Assembly (NCBI RefSeq): GCF_900101075.1
Contig: NZ_FNFY01000009.1
Coordinates: 20,145-84,144 of the forward strand
DNA length: 64,000 nt
From: Lacicoccus qingdaonensis
Lineage (GTDB): Bacteria; Bacillota; Bacilli; Staphylococcales; Salinicoccaceae
Reading direction: 5' to 3'
The position numbers and the translations under genes are program-made. Positions 1-8,213 of the stretch are shown here, piece after piece; positions within the stretch are counted from its first letter, which is position 1; each line of letters opens with the position of its first letter. Below the pieces are notes generated by a model. That model worked only from the letters and a program-made list of their open reading frames with translations, made no database searches and was not told where the DNA came from.

Positions 1-594
1 TGCTTCTGCCTGATCATGAGTGACAAATACTGTCGTCACACCAGTCTGCTGCTGAATCCTTCTGATTTCCTCCCGCATGACTGTACGTAATTTGGCATCC
101 AGATTGGACAGTGGTTCGTCCATCAGGAGAATGGACGGTTTTTTCGCCAGTGCACGTGCGATTGCCACACGCTGCTGCTGTCCGCCTGATAACTGATTCG
201 GTTTTTTATTCAAATGATCAGAAATCTGGACAAGATCCGCAAACTCACGTGCCGTCTCCATACGCTCTTTTTTGGATACTTTCGCCATTTTCAGCGGGAA
301 AGCAATATTGTCGATCACGGATAAATGGGGGTAAAGTGCATAATTTTGAAACACCATGCCCACTTTACGTGAGACTGCATCCAATCTCGTAACATCCCTA
401 TCATTAAATGTGATCTTTCCGCCACTTGGAAAAAGCAAGCCGGAAATCAGCATCAGAGTCGTAGATTTACCACATCCCGAAGGTCCAAGAATGGAGACTA
501 GAGAATGATCTTCTATAGTGAAACTCATATCATTCAGTACAGTCCTGCTGCTGCCATCGTACGTCATCGAAACATCATTGAATTGAACTTCCAT
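1..594 (-). CDS. Sugar-type ABC transporter ATPase (MsmX/UgpC/MalK-like), 3' end outside window
   Basis: This is the N-terminal 198 codons of an ABC ATPase that would energise an importer, probably for sugars or a similar solute, at the inner face of the membrane. Visible motifs are Walker A (GPSGCGKST), the Q-loop (VFQNYALYPHLS), the signature LSGGQQQRVAIARA, Walker B (ILLMDEP) with its D-loop (LSNLDAKLR), and the H-loop (VFVTHDQAEA). The last is where the window cuts it. The start at 594 has a strong AGGAGG-type site just upstream. The LDAKLR D-loop and the spacing are typical of the MalK/UgpC group, which carries a C-terminal regulatory domain that would lie outside the window. The permease and binding-protein genes are not visible, so the substrate is unknown. 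Confidence 0.85.
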   Translation of the reverse strand, partial: MEVQFNDVSMTYDGSSRTVLNDMSFTIEDHSLVSILGPSGCGKSTTLMLISGLLFPSGGKITFNDRDVTRLDAVSRKVGMVFQNYALYPHLSVIDNIAFPLKMAKVSKKERMETAREFADLVQISDHLNKKPNQLSGGQQQRVAIARALAKKPSILLMDEPLSNLDAKLRTVMREEIRRIQQQTGVTTVFVTHDQAEA

Positions 595-841
595 TTACAA
601 CCTCCTCACCCCGTGCAGTCTCAGGGTAATTTCAGTCTATCAATCCATTTTTAATTGTTTGTTAATATTCAAATAAATTATTGTGTAATTCATATTATTG
701 TAGTACTGTAGAGTACTGGAAAATTATATTCATGGATACGCACCGTCCGAAAACATCTCAGTTCAAAGGCTCTGTATGCCGTAATATATATTTAATCATC
801 TTATTATTCTGTGTATTTTGTTAAAATTGTGTAAAAGATAA

Positions 842-879
842 AAAAGAGTCACCAGAAAATAAATTCCGGTGACTCTTTT
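842..879 (-). terminator. Strong terminator hairpin
   Basis: A 12-bp perfect stem (AAAAGAGTCACC with GGTGACTCTTTT) is followed on the minus strand by a run of T. It would end transcription of the M24/symporter operon before the ABC ATPase gene. It also has a weaker T run in the other direction. Confidence 0.8.
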
Positions 880-905
880 AGTGTGGTTTTTAATTTGTAT
901 TCAGC

Positions 906-1066
906 ATCCGGATGGAAACCATGAATGAGCTGTTTCTGTCCGGATAAAAACTCGAATTCCGGATGGAATTCAAATTTGGTCACTTTCCATCCGGATTTTC
1001 ACTGATATTCCGGATAGAAAACTGATTTCTCTTAACCTGTCCGATTTCCGAGTAGGAATCCGGATA
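906..1066. repeat. Array A: degenerate 51-bp tandem array, keyword TCCGGAT
   Basis: The keyword TCCGGAT starts at 907, 939, 958, 990, 1009, 1040 (one G missing) and 1059. The steps are 32, 19, 32, 19, 31 and 19, so the double step is 51, 51 and 50 bp. The keyword is part of the palindrome ATCCGGAT. The bases between keywords are poorly conserved. The array fills most of the gap between the terminator at 842 and the 3' end of the M24 gene. A further inverted pair, CGTAAGCT at 1113 and AAGCTTACG at 1138, lies beside it. A 71-codon minus-strand reading frame over this region (970-1185) looks like a by-product and is not annotated as a gene. Confidence 0.75.
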
Positions 1067-1188
1067 GAATTGTGATTGCAGCCAAATCTGTCAGGTTCCA
1101 GCAGAGATTCTTCGTAAGCTCTCACTAATTCTGACAGAAGCTTACGTTTCCAACAGCCGGCACGCTTCTCCAAAGGCTTGACCAACCT

Positions 1189-2355
1189 TTATTTTCCTAC
1201 GATCAGCTCGTTATGGTCCTTGGTAAACGGCGTTAAATATTCGAAGCCGTCTTTTGTTACCAGTATGCTGTCGCCGACCTGGGTGCGGTAGTCATCTGAG
1301 TCGGCGCCGCCGTCGACGGCGAAGGTCATGCCTTCTTCGAGTACTGCCTTGCTGCCCTTTTCAAGCGCAGGGTACGCATTGTATGAGAATCCGATTGAAC
1401 GGCCTGCTCTGAATGGAATCGGATAGCCATTTTCTTCAATCACTTCTGCATATGCTTTGAATACGTCTTCAGCCATTGCTCCCGGCTTAATCTGCGACAA
1501 TGCAGCTTTCTGTGCTTCTTCTGCAACGTTAAGCATTTCAGCCACTTTGTCATTCATGTCTCCGACAAATAAAATACGGTCGAAGCCGACAAAGAAGTTC
1601 TTGAACTCCGCAGTACCGCAGTGGCAGATGAATAATGGCTCACCTTCGATGAGTTTGTTCATACTGCTTCTGTGGTGGCACATCGTAATATCCGGGCCGG
1701 AAGCCATGACCTGCTTGTTTCCGATGCCGGGGTAGTTGAACACCTGCCAGTCCTTATAATGTTCTTCCATAAGTTTCGCAGCGTGACGTGTGCCCGCTTC
1801 TTTGGAAGCGAGTTCCACTTCATATTCATAAACGCCCGGTGCAGCGACATCCATCGCACCTTTCAGCATTTCGACGGCCACTTCTCCGGCATGTCTTGCA
1901 ATTTGAATTTCCTGAGGGTCTTTAACACTTCTCAGTTTGTCAATTTCCCCGCCGATATCTGAAATACGATCTTTCGGAATCACATCTCCGATGAAATCCC
2001 AGATCATTCTTGGAATCCACATATAGTCTACACTGACTTTGTAATCTTTGTACTTATCAAGGTATCCCTGCAACGGAGGACGCCATTCTTCATCAATACC
2101 GTCCGTCCACGGCACCACTTTCGTCACATCTGTCTGCCTGTTTGCCATTTCCTCTTCCATGACCGGCACAATCAGTACAGAGTCACCATCCACTGTCTGG
2201 ACAAATATATTCGGCCTGCCCCATTCTATACCAAGCGCACCGTGGTAGCCCGTCAGATAATAAACATAATCTGGATTTGTAATAATCGCTACTGCATCGT
2301 CCTGTTCCCGCAATTTGTCCATGACGAGTGATCTTCTTGATTTGAAATCAAACAC
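1189..2355 (-). CDS. Creatinase-like M24 family hydrolase (pita-bread fold), metal ligands not conserved
   Basis: A 388-residue protein with an N-terminal creatinase/prolidase domain (about 1-150) and a C-terminal M24 pita-bread domain (about 155-388). M24 aminopeptidases use five metal ligands (D, D, H, E, E). Here the expected positions read differently: HCG where DxG is usual, FDR where D-x-x-R is usual, GRSIGF where GHxxG is usual, and VDGG where EPG is usual. This pattern resembles the metal-free creatinase branch, and a His in the segment MCHHRSSMN sits where the creatinase catalytic His would be. It is the last gene of an operon with a Na+/solute symporter, so the imported compound is probably its substrate: a creatine-, ectoine- or proline-like molecule (inference). 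The start is GTG with a weak ribosome site. Confidence 0.7.
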   Translation of the reverse strand: MFDFKSRRSLVMDKLREQDDAVAIITNPDYVYYLTGYHGALGIEWGRPNIFVQTVDGDSVLIVPVMEEEMANRQTDVTKVVPWTDGIDEEWRPPLQGYLDKYKDYKVSVDYMWIPRMIWDFIGDVIPKDRISDIGGEIDKLRSVKDPQEIQIARHAGEVAVEMLKGAMDVAAPGVYEYEVELASKEAGTRHAAKLMEEHYKDWQVFNYPGIGNKQVMASGPDITMCHHRSSMNKLIEGEPLFICHCGTAEFKNFFVGFDRILFVGDMNDKVAEMLNVAEEAQKAALSQIKPGAMAEDVFKAYAEVIEENGYPIPFRAGRSIGFSYNAYPALEKGSKAVLEEGMTFAVDGGADSDDYRTQVGDSILVTKDGFEYLTPFTKDHNELIVGK

Positions 2356-2377
2356 TGTATCCCTGCTTTCATATAGA

Positions 2378-2824
2378 TTATAAGTCTTCCCCTGTCAGAC
2401 CTTTGACAGAGTCCACCAATATTTCCTTACCGTCTATCTGCGAGAAGAAAAATGCTTTGTATACTTCCTGCTGCTGTACAATTTCTATTTCCGGGTTTCT
2501 GAATGCATGAAATTTATGCATCACCCACCTGATCACCAGTTTACGTGCCTTATTGACAGCTTCTTCCGAGGTCAGTACCGGCGGCACCAATGCTGATGCA
2601 TCAATATCGATCTCATTCGTTTCAGGGAACATATTTGAACGGAGCGGCACACCTTTTACAAGATCCACCGTAATGACCGTCCATGCCGTTCTCGGCTTCA
2701 TCAATATCCGCGGCATCGTCACTTTGCATAAGACGATCAAATACGGATAACCGACCAGCTCTCTATCGTTTAAATCCATTGGTGTATTTATGATGGAGAC
2801 CTGTTTGTTCTGAACGTCATCCAT
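2378..2824 (-). CDS. Conserved-looking 148-residue protein of unknown function
   Basis: I do not recognise this protein. It has no signal peptide or membrane segment and is mixed alpha/beta in character, with a hydrophobic stretch YPYLIVLCKVTMPRI near residues 27-41 and an acidic C-terminus. It lies 14 bp downstream of the symporter gene and 22 bp upstream of the M24 gene on the same strand, so it is almost certainly co-transcribed and part of the same uptake/catabolic unit. The start ATG has an AAGGGATG ribosome site. Its position between transporter and hydrolase suggests a role in substrate processing, but no domain can be named. Confidence 0.6.
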   Translation of the reverse strand: MDDVQNKQVSIINTPMDLNDRELVGYPYLIVLCKVTMPRILMKPRTAWTVITVDLVKGVPLRSNMFPETNEIDIDASALVPPVLTSEEAVNKARKLVIRWVMHKFHAFRNPEIEIVQQQEVYKAFFFSQIDGKEILVDSVKGLTGEDL

Positions 2825-2838
2825 ATACTTTCATCCCT

Positions 2839-4479
2839 TTATCCATTCGCTTCGCTCGATCTTGTCAGTCTGAATGTACCCGCCGATTTATACTCGCGGT
2901 CAACCAGGTCCATGATGATCTCTTTTTCAGTCTTATTGTCCAGATTGCTCGCTTTCAGATTTTCAATGACATGTTCATCCGAAGGCAGGAATGTGAATCT
3001 GCCAAGTTCGTTCTTCTCGGTGAAATCATCCCATAATTGATCAAAGTCATCGTCTTCAGGCGGTCTTGTGAACAGGCTGACCACTACGATTGCAACCAAT
3101 GCTGCAATAAATGCCGGTCCGCCTTCATAAATATCAACCGGCGGCCAGAAGTACCATACTACAGTAACAACCGGTCCGACGATCATACCTGTGATCGCGC
3201 CGATTTTAGTCACACCCTTCCAGAAAATTGAAAGGATCATCGGCGGTCCGAAACATGTCGCAAGACCCGCCCAAGCAAATACTGCAAGCCAGAAGACCGA
3301 ATCCAGCGGATTCAGAGCGATGGTGATTGCGAACGCACCGAGTACAGCCGTTGCAACACGTGAGATGAGAATCGTCTTATCTTCTCTGAGTTCACCTTTA
3401 TTGAAAATTTTATTCCACATATCTTCAGCAATTGTTGAAGATGCGATTAAAAGCATGGAGTCGATGGATGACATCATTGCTGACAATGCTGCCGACACAA
3501 TGATACCTGCAAGCCACCAAGGCAACAGTTCAACAGTCATTGTCGGGAAAATATGTTCCGGATTATCAATGCCCGGAAATAATGCAAGACCGGACATACC
3601 GATCAGTACAGCACCGTAGTATGCAATCATCATCCAGACGATACCGATCAGTGCAATACGTTTTACATCACGCGTATTTCTAAGTGCCATATAACGCACT
3701 AAAACGTGCGGGGAACCGTTGAATCCGATTCCGATGAATAAGTAACTGATGATCGCAATCAGGCCGGCAACAGTCAGTGCAGAGTTACCAAAGAATGGTG
3801 CCAGGAATTCCTCGCCCATCATGTCTGACAGCTGGTAGCCCATTTCCGTGAAACCGCCAATTTCTATAATACCGAGAATCGGCAGTACGAAAAATGCAAA
3901 TGCCATAAGTAAACCTTGTATAAAGTCGGTCAGGGACACCGCTAGGAAACCGCCCATCAACGTATAGATGATCGTAACGATACCGCCGACGATGACACCC
4001 GTTGAAAAGCTGACCCCGAGTACGACTTCAAATAAAACACCGAATGCCACGAACTGAGCCGTAACGTATACAGTCATGAAGACTGTCATGACAACGATGG
4101 ATACCCATCTCATCACATGTGTGTCATCTTTGAAACGTGCGGACAGAAAGTCCGGCACTGTAATTGAATTTTGCAGCTCTGATAAACGGCGTATTCTCTT
4201 TGCGAAGAACAGCCAGTTGAAGATTGAGAACACACTTGATACTGCGTTCCATGCTGCACTCATACCTGTCGAGTATGCCTCACCAGGCAGACCGACCGTC
4301 ATAAAACCACTTGATTCCGATGCTTTTTCACTCATGGATAAAACCCATGGTCCAAGATTCCTTCCTCCTAAAAAGTACTCGGAAGAACCCTTGCTGCTCA
4401 GTCTGGCAGACCACATACCGAGGCCCAACAGAAATACGAGATAAAGGATTACGATTAATAATATACCAGTACCACCCAT
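2839..4479 (-). CDS. Sodium:solute symporter (SSS family, PutP/PanF-like)
   Basis: A 546-residue integral membrane protein with about 13 hydrophobic segments and the usual SSS features: N-terminal SSEYFLGGRNLGPW, a GFMTVGLPGEAYSTGM segment after TM2, and SAALSAMMSSIDSMLL in the TM8 region, which carries the Na+-site Ser residues typical of PutP. The last 80 residues are a soluble acidic tail. It couples Na+ entry to uptake of a small organic solute. The closest general match by eye is the PutP/pantothenate group, but substrate cannot be read from sequence. It is preceded by a small accessory gene (4483-4635) and followed by the unknown protein and the creatinase-like protein in one operon. 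Confidence 0.88.
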   Translation of the reverse strand: MGGTGILLIVILYLVFLLGLGMWSARLSSKGSSEYFLGGRNLGPWVLSMSEKASESSGFMTVGLPGEAYSTGMSAAWNAVSSVFSIFNWLFFAKRIRRLSELQNSITVPDFLSARFKDDTHVMRWVSIVVMTVFMTVYVTAQFVAFGVLFEVVLGVSFSTGVIVGGIVTIIYTLMGGFLAVSLTDFIQGLLMAFAFFVLPILGIIEIGGFTEMGYQLSDMMGEEFLAPFFGNSALTVAGLIAIISYLFIGIGFNGSPHVLVRYMALRNTRDVKRIALIGIVWMMIAYYGAVLIGMSGLALFPGIDNPEHIFPTMTVELLPWWLAGIIVSAALSAMMSSIDSMLLIASSTIAEDMWNKIFNKGELREDKTILISRVATAVLGAFAITIALNPLDSVFWLAVFAWAGLATCFGPPMILSIFWKGVTKIGAITGMIVGPVVTVVWYFWPPVDIYEGGPAFIAALVAIVVVSLFTRPPEDDDFDQLWDDFTEKNELGRFTFLPSDEHVIENLKASNLDNKTEKEIIMDLVDREYKSAGTFRLTRSSEANG

Positions 4480-4482
4480 TGG

Positions 4483-4635
4483 TTAGACCTCCTCATTTCT
4501 TTTTTGTTTATAAAAAAGTTCGTTTTCCAATTTTTCCATTTTAACTTCCCGGATATACCAGATGACGACTGAACCGATGAAAAGTATAGGCGGCAATATT
4601 AAAATCAGCCACCCTGATATTGGAAATGCGTCCAT
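4483..4635 (-). CDS. Symporter small accessory protein, 50 residues
   Basis: A 50-residue protein with one membrane segment (about residues 7-27, ISGWLILILPPILFIGSVVI) and a charged cytoplasmic tail ending in KQKRNEEV. It has a good ribosome site (AAGGAG, 8 nt before ATG). Its stop lies 3 bp before the symporter start. Small single-span proteins encoded directly upstream of SSS symporters are a known pattern, as with the small partner of PanF-like transporters. The role is inferred from position and shape: assembly or stability of the symporter. Confidence 0.7.
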   Translation of the reverse strand: MDAFPISGWLILILPPILFIGSVVIWYIREVKMEKLENELFYKQKRNEEV

Positions 4636-4770
4636 ATTGAAAATCTCCTTCCCGTCAGAATTTTTTATGAAAAAATTACTTGAACGTCGAGCGAAATTAT
4701 TCAGATAATTATAAAAAGCTTAGCATAGTAAAATTGGATAGTAAACCGAGTTGGCGCGGTTTTACGGATG

Positions 4771-4812
4771 AAAAAACGCTTACCCCGTATATATAAGGGA
4801 TAAACGTTTTTA
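4771..4812 (-). terminator. Terminator downstream of the MecA-like PBP gene
   Basis: On the minus strand, AAAAACGTTTATCCC pairs, with one G-T pair, with GGGGTAAGCGTTTTT. The T run ends the transcript of the gene at 4820-6829. Confidence 0.75.
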
Positions 4813-4819
4813 AATAATT

Positions 4820-6829
4820 TTATTCTTCCCCGGCTCTGTATGCATCCTGGATGTCTGCAAATTTCTGTGCCGAGTATTCACTCATGCCACGGTCTTCCAC
4901 ATCGTCGGCATAGAGACTCAAAACCATATCTTTAGAATCCTGGTCATAGCCGATGAACCATCCCGTTTCAGAACCGCGGGTGTCCTGGGACATTTTATTC
5001 TCACTGGTGCCGGTCTTGCCTGCAAAAGATGCATAATCCCTCTCCATGTCGTCTGCATGATAGTCGGTGACTACACTTCTCATTGCACTTTCAAGATAGT
5101 CCAGGTCATCCTCGCCTGCGATATTCCCCACCTGGACTTCATCTTCCGAGTCTGCGAGTATGTGCGGTACGTAAATATCACCGCCGTTTATCACACCTGC
5201 ATAGATCGAAGTGATCTGTATCGGTGAAATCAGCAGCTCGCCCTGGCCGTATGCACTGTCGGCAAGGAGCACTTCATTTTCAATCGGTTCTTCATTTGCA
5301 ACCTGGCTCGTGTATATCGGATAGTCGGTATCATACTCTTCGCCGATACCGAGCGCCTGCATGCCTTCAGTGAACCGTTCGCCGCCAAGTTCCAGCATGG
5401 TCTGTGCAAAGTAGATGTTGTCGGAACTTGTAATGGCACGGTCGAGGTCGAATTCACCATCTTCCACATGATAGCGGTTGACGTTGTAGCCGCCCCATGA
5501 ATCGTCCTTCTGCCAGCTTTTTCCTGTAATTTCACGGGTGGCATCACGTTCAAAACCATCGGTGTTCAGTGCCACCAGCGCGGACAGGATCTTCTGTGTC
5601 GAACCCGGTGAAGTCGTCCGGTTGAATTTACCGACCAGTGGATTTTCATCATCATTCTGGAGTTCTTCCAGGTCATTCTGGCTGATGCCGAACATGAAAT
5701 CGTACGGGCTCGGGCTCGGATAGCTGACCGTAGCAAGCATATCTCCATTGTCAGGATCCAGTGCCACGCTTGAGCCAGAATCTTCTTCCATCTCGCTGTA
5801 GATGATCTCCTGCAGTTCGCTGTCTATCGTCAGGACGATATCCGAGCCGTCCTTCGCCTCTTCGCTGAATAACGTTTCGACGACATTGCCATTGTTATCC
5901 GTAATCGCGATTTCATAACCGCTTTTCGGCTGCAGACGCTCATCGTATAACTGTTCCAGACCACGCTTACCGGTCATGTCACCCTCACTCAAATAATCGG
6001 ATGCTTCAAGTTCTTCCGCATTCACGCCGCCGACATAGCCGAGGAGGTGGAATGCCGCTTCATCGAGGACATATTCACGGGCAGGCTGCTCGCGGACCTG
6101 CAGATTATGCTCTTCAAAGTCCGATTTGTCCTCTTCGGAAAAACGATGGGTTTCCTTTACAGGTACAAACATCCCTTCACCGATCCAGTCCTGATTGAAA
6201 GTGCTCTCCAGTGATTCTTCGCTGATTCCAAGTTCATCGCTTAGGGCGGTCAAGTCATCTTCATCCACTTCGCCCGCAACAAATCCGACCACTTCCTTAT
6301 GCCCGTTGAATGCCAGCGGTTCACCCGACTGATCCTGAATTTCGCCGCGTTCTCCGTTAGTAAAATTAAAGTCCAGAACATGACTGCCAAGCCCCGGGAT
6401 GATCATGTCAGGGGTCCACTCCAAATGCCAGTCATTTTCATCTTCATCATAGAGCAGACTGAGTTCAATATCACGGTTCAGTTCACCATAGCCTGTAGCG
6501 AGTGACCAGTCACCTTCATAAATTTTATGGAAGTCGGTGGAACTTTCCTCATTCAGTTCAAGATTGCTGATTTCCCGTGATTCCACACCGAGATCTTCAT
6601 ATAGATTTTCATAGCGCTCCGTGACATCTTCAGCACTGTATTCCGCCTGCGTCTCTTCGCTTAAACTTTCATAAATCTCTGCGTATTCCCCGGATTCATA
6701 CTGTGAAACATAATTATTGAGTGATTCATCTTCACCCGCCTGAAAAACATTTGTAAAGTTGAACAATACAAATACTGCAATGCCTAATAGAGCTAACACA
6801 CTGATACTTATTCCTATCCATTTTTTCAT
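4820..6829 (-). CDS. MecA/PBP2a-like class B penicillin-binding protein
   Basis: A 669-residue transpeptidase, close to the 668 of staphylococcal PBP2a. The order is: N-terminal membrane anchor (6-27), NTF2-like MecA N-domain (about 30-145), dimerisation domain (about 150-310), transpeptidase domain (about 325-665). The catalytic motifs are STQK (nucleophile Ser410), SSDN (468-471) and KTGT (605-608). Segments around them, such as TTSPGSTQKIL, SWGGYNVNRY and LLADSAYGQGE, closely follow PBP2a; PBP2a has KSGT in the third motif. The protein cross-links peptidoglycan outside the membrane. It is rich in Asp and Glu like its neighbours, which argues for a long-resident gene and not a recent mec cassette. 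No mecR1/mecI or bla regulators are nearby. Low beta-lactam affinity is possible but unproven. Confidence 0.88.
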   Translation of the reverse strand: MKKWIGISISVLALLGIAVFVLFNFTNVFQAGEDESLNNYVSQYESGEYAEIYESLSEETQAEYSAEDVTERYENLYEDLGVESREISNLELNEESSTDFHKIYEGDWSLATGYGELNRDIELSLLYDEDENDWHLEWTPDMIIPGLGSHVLDFNFTNGERGEIQDQSGEPLAFNGHKEVVGFVAGEVDEDDLTALSDELGISEESLESTFNQDWIGEGMFVPVKETHRFSEEDKSDFEEHNLQVREQPAREYVLDEAAFHLLGYVGGVNAEELEASDYLSEGDMTGKRGLEQLYDERLQPKSGYEIAITDNNGNVVETLFSEEAKDGSDIVLTIDSELQEIIYSEMEEDSGSSVALDPDNGDMLATVSYPSPSPYDFMFGISQNDLEELQNDDENPLVGKFNRTTSPGSTQKILSALVALNTDGFERDATREITGKSWQKDDSWGGYNVNRYHVEDGEFDLDRAITSSDNIYFAQTMLELGGERFTEGMQALGIGEEYDTDYPIYTSQVANEEPIENEVLLADSAYGQGELLISPIQITSIYAGVINGGDIYVPHILADSEDEVQVGNIAGEDDLDYLESAMRSVVTDYHADDMERDYASFAGKTGTSENKMSQDTRGSETGWFIGYDQDSKDMVLSLYADDVEDRGMSEYSAQKFADIQDAYRAGEE

Positions 6830-6859
6830 CTTTACACCTGCAATTCCATGATTTAAAAA

Positions 6860-6912
6860 GAATAAACGAACAGATCATTGACAAAGAGCGTCAACAAATC
6901 GTCCGTTCATTC
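6860..6912 (-). terminator. Long hairpin between capA-like and MecA-like genes
   Basis: Two arms of about 23 nt (GAATGAACGGACGAT... and the matching ...ATCTGTTCGTTTATTC on the minus strand) form a long near-perfect hairpin followed by TTTTTAAAT. It would stop or attenuate read-through from the vanY-capA pair into the PBP gene. Confidence 0.65.
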
Positions 6913-6920
6913 AGATTTTA

Positions 6921-8213
6921 TTATTCCATATTCAATCTTGAATCTGTACGTTCAAGTGAGCGGTCGAGACGTTCCAATATACTGTCCGGCAGGTTTTCGT
7001 CATCCTGGAAATCCTCAACAGGAAGTATCTCGTAGTCAAACGGCCGCTCGCCGGTTTCACTGTGGCGGTACACCCATGTCGGTGTGTAATGTATGTCTGC
7101 CACTGTCGTTTCGCCGGACGCCGTATCCTTTTCAATGTCGAAGTTCATGATCACACCGTCTTCATTCGGCTGGAAGTCCTCACCGATTGTTTCAAGCCGC
7201 TGGTTGGAGACGAAATTCCCCAATGAATAAGCGACGAATGCTTCATGTTCACCATCGCTGGATTCAATACTTTCCCCGCGCTGAAGCACGTGCGGGTGTG
7301 AACCGATGATGAGGTCCACGCCCTGATCCGCTAAAAACTGTGCGTAATGTTTCTGGCTGTCACCCGGCTCCTCTACATATTCAGGGCCCCAGTGCATGTA
7401 TGTGAGAATGATGTCCGGATCGTCCTCTTTAGCCGCATCGATAGCCTCCGTCAAATTCTCTTCAGACATGACATCGATCATATTGTATATTTCTTCGTCG
7501 GTATACGGTTCTCCCATACCATTCATGCTTTCAGTAAATGCCAGCAACGCCACTTTGACACCGTTGACATCCTTAATGACATGGCGCTCCTCCGGTGCTT
7601 CCTCATATGTACCGATAACATCCATACCTGCCCCCTCAATCATCCGGACCGTCCGTTCGACGCCCTCGGCGCCCATATCCAGGCTGTGGTTGTTCGAAGT
7701 CACCAATGCATCAAACCCCGCATAATCCACATCTTCTACAATTTCATCCGGTGTATTGAACAGTGGAAAGCCTGCATACCCCCGGTCTTCTCCCGCAACT
7801 GTCGTCTCGAAGTTGCCGATCGCAAGGTCCGCTTCTTCAAGATATGGCTTCACGTGCTCGAAGACCGGTTTAAAATCGTATGAATCCGTCTCTTCGACGT
7901 AGGCTCCCCAATACTGCTCATCGTGCGCCATGATATCACCGACTGTCGAGATTGAAATCTCCGTCGTTTCAGGTTCTGTTGCTGCTTCGCCATTCTCTTC
8001 CGATTCGTCATCTTCCGAACCGTCACTTTCCGAATCACCTTCGGTTGCATCTTCAGTATTTTCACCACTTTCCGATTCTTCACCCTGTTCATTGTCATCG
8101 CTTAAAAAAGTGAAAGTGCCGTATGCCGCACCGATGACAATAATGAGCAACAATACAGGAACCAGTATTTTAAATAAGATTGAATTGTTTTTATTCCGCT
8201 CGGTTCTCTTCAA
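6921..8213 (-). CDS. CapA/YwtB-like metallophosphatase-fold protein, membrane-anchored
   Basis: A 430-residue protein with an N-terminal membrane segment (about 13-33), a very acidic Ser/Glu/Asp linker (about 36-80) and a C-terminal CapA domain of the calcineurin-like fold. Fold motifs visible are TVGDIMAHD, DLAIGNFETTVAG, VTSNNHSLDMG, YMHWGPEY and GSHPHVLQ. CapA proteins act at the cell surface in poly-gamma-glutamate or capsule metabolism. No capB/capC synthesis genes are nearby, so a role in poly-glutamate release or another surface function is open. The start is TTG, inside the end of the vanY-like gene (23-bp overlap), which implies coupled translation. Confidence 0.8.
   Translation of the reverse strand: MKRTERNKNNSILFKILVPVLLLIIVIGAAYGTFTFLSDDNEQGEESESGENTEDATEGDSESDGSEDDESEENGEAATEPETTEISISTVGDIMAHDEQYWGAYVEETDSYDFKPVFEHVKPYLEEADLAIGNFETTVAGEDRGYAGFPLFNTPDEIVEDVDYAGFDALVTSNNHSLDMGAEGVERTVRMIEGAGMDVIGTYEEAPEERHVIKDVNGVKVALLAFTESMNGMGEPYTDEEIYNMIDVMSEENLTEAIDAAKEDDPDIILTYMHWGPEYVEEPGDSQKHYAQFLADQGVDLIIGSHPHVLQRGESIESSDGEHEAFVAYSLGNFVSNQRLETIGEDFQPNEDGVIMNFDIEKDTASGETTVADIHYTPTWVYRHSETGERPFDYEILPVEDFQDDENLPDSILERLDRSLERTDSRLNME

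Noticed and set aside
970..1185. A 71-codon minus-strand frame downstream of the M24 gene
   Set aside because: It overlaps the 51-bp array A and an adjoining inverted pair, has no ribosome site and no recognisable domain. The open frame is a by-product of the repeat.
4820..6829. Recently acquired mecA from SCCmec
   Set aside because: The protein is strongly acidic and the codon and base use match its neighbours; no mecR1, mecI, ccr or IS431 is adjacent. It looks resident.
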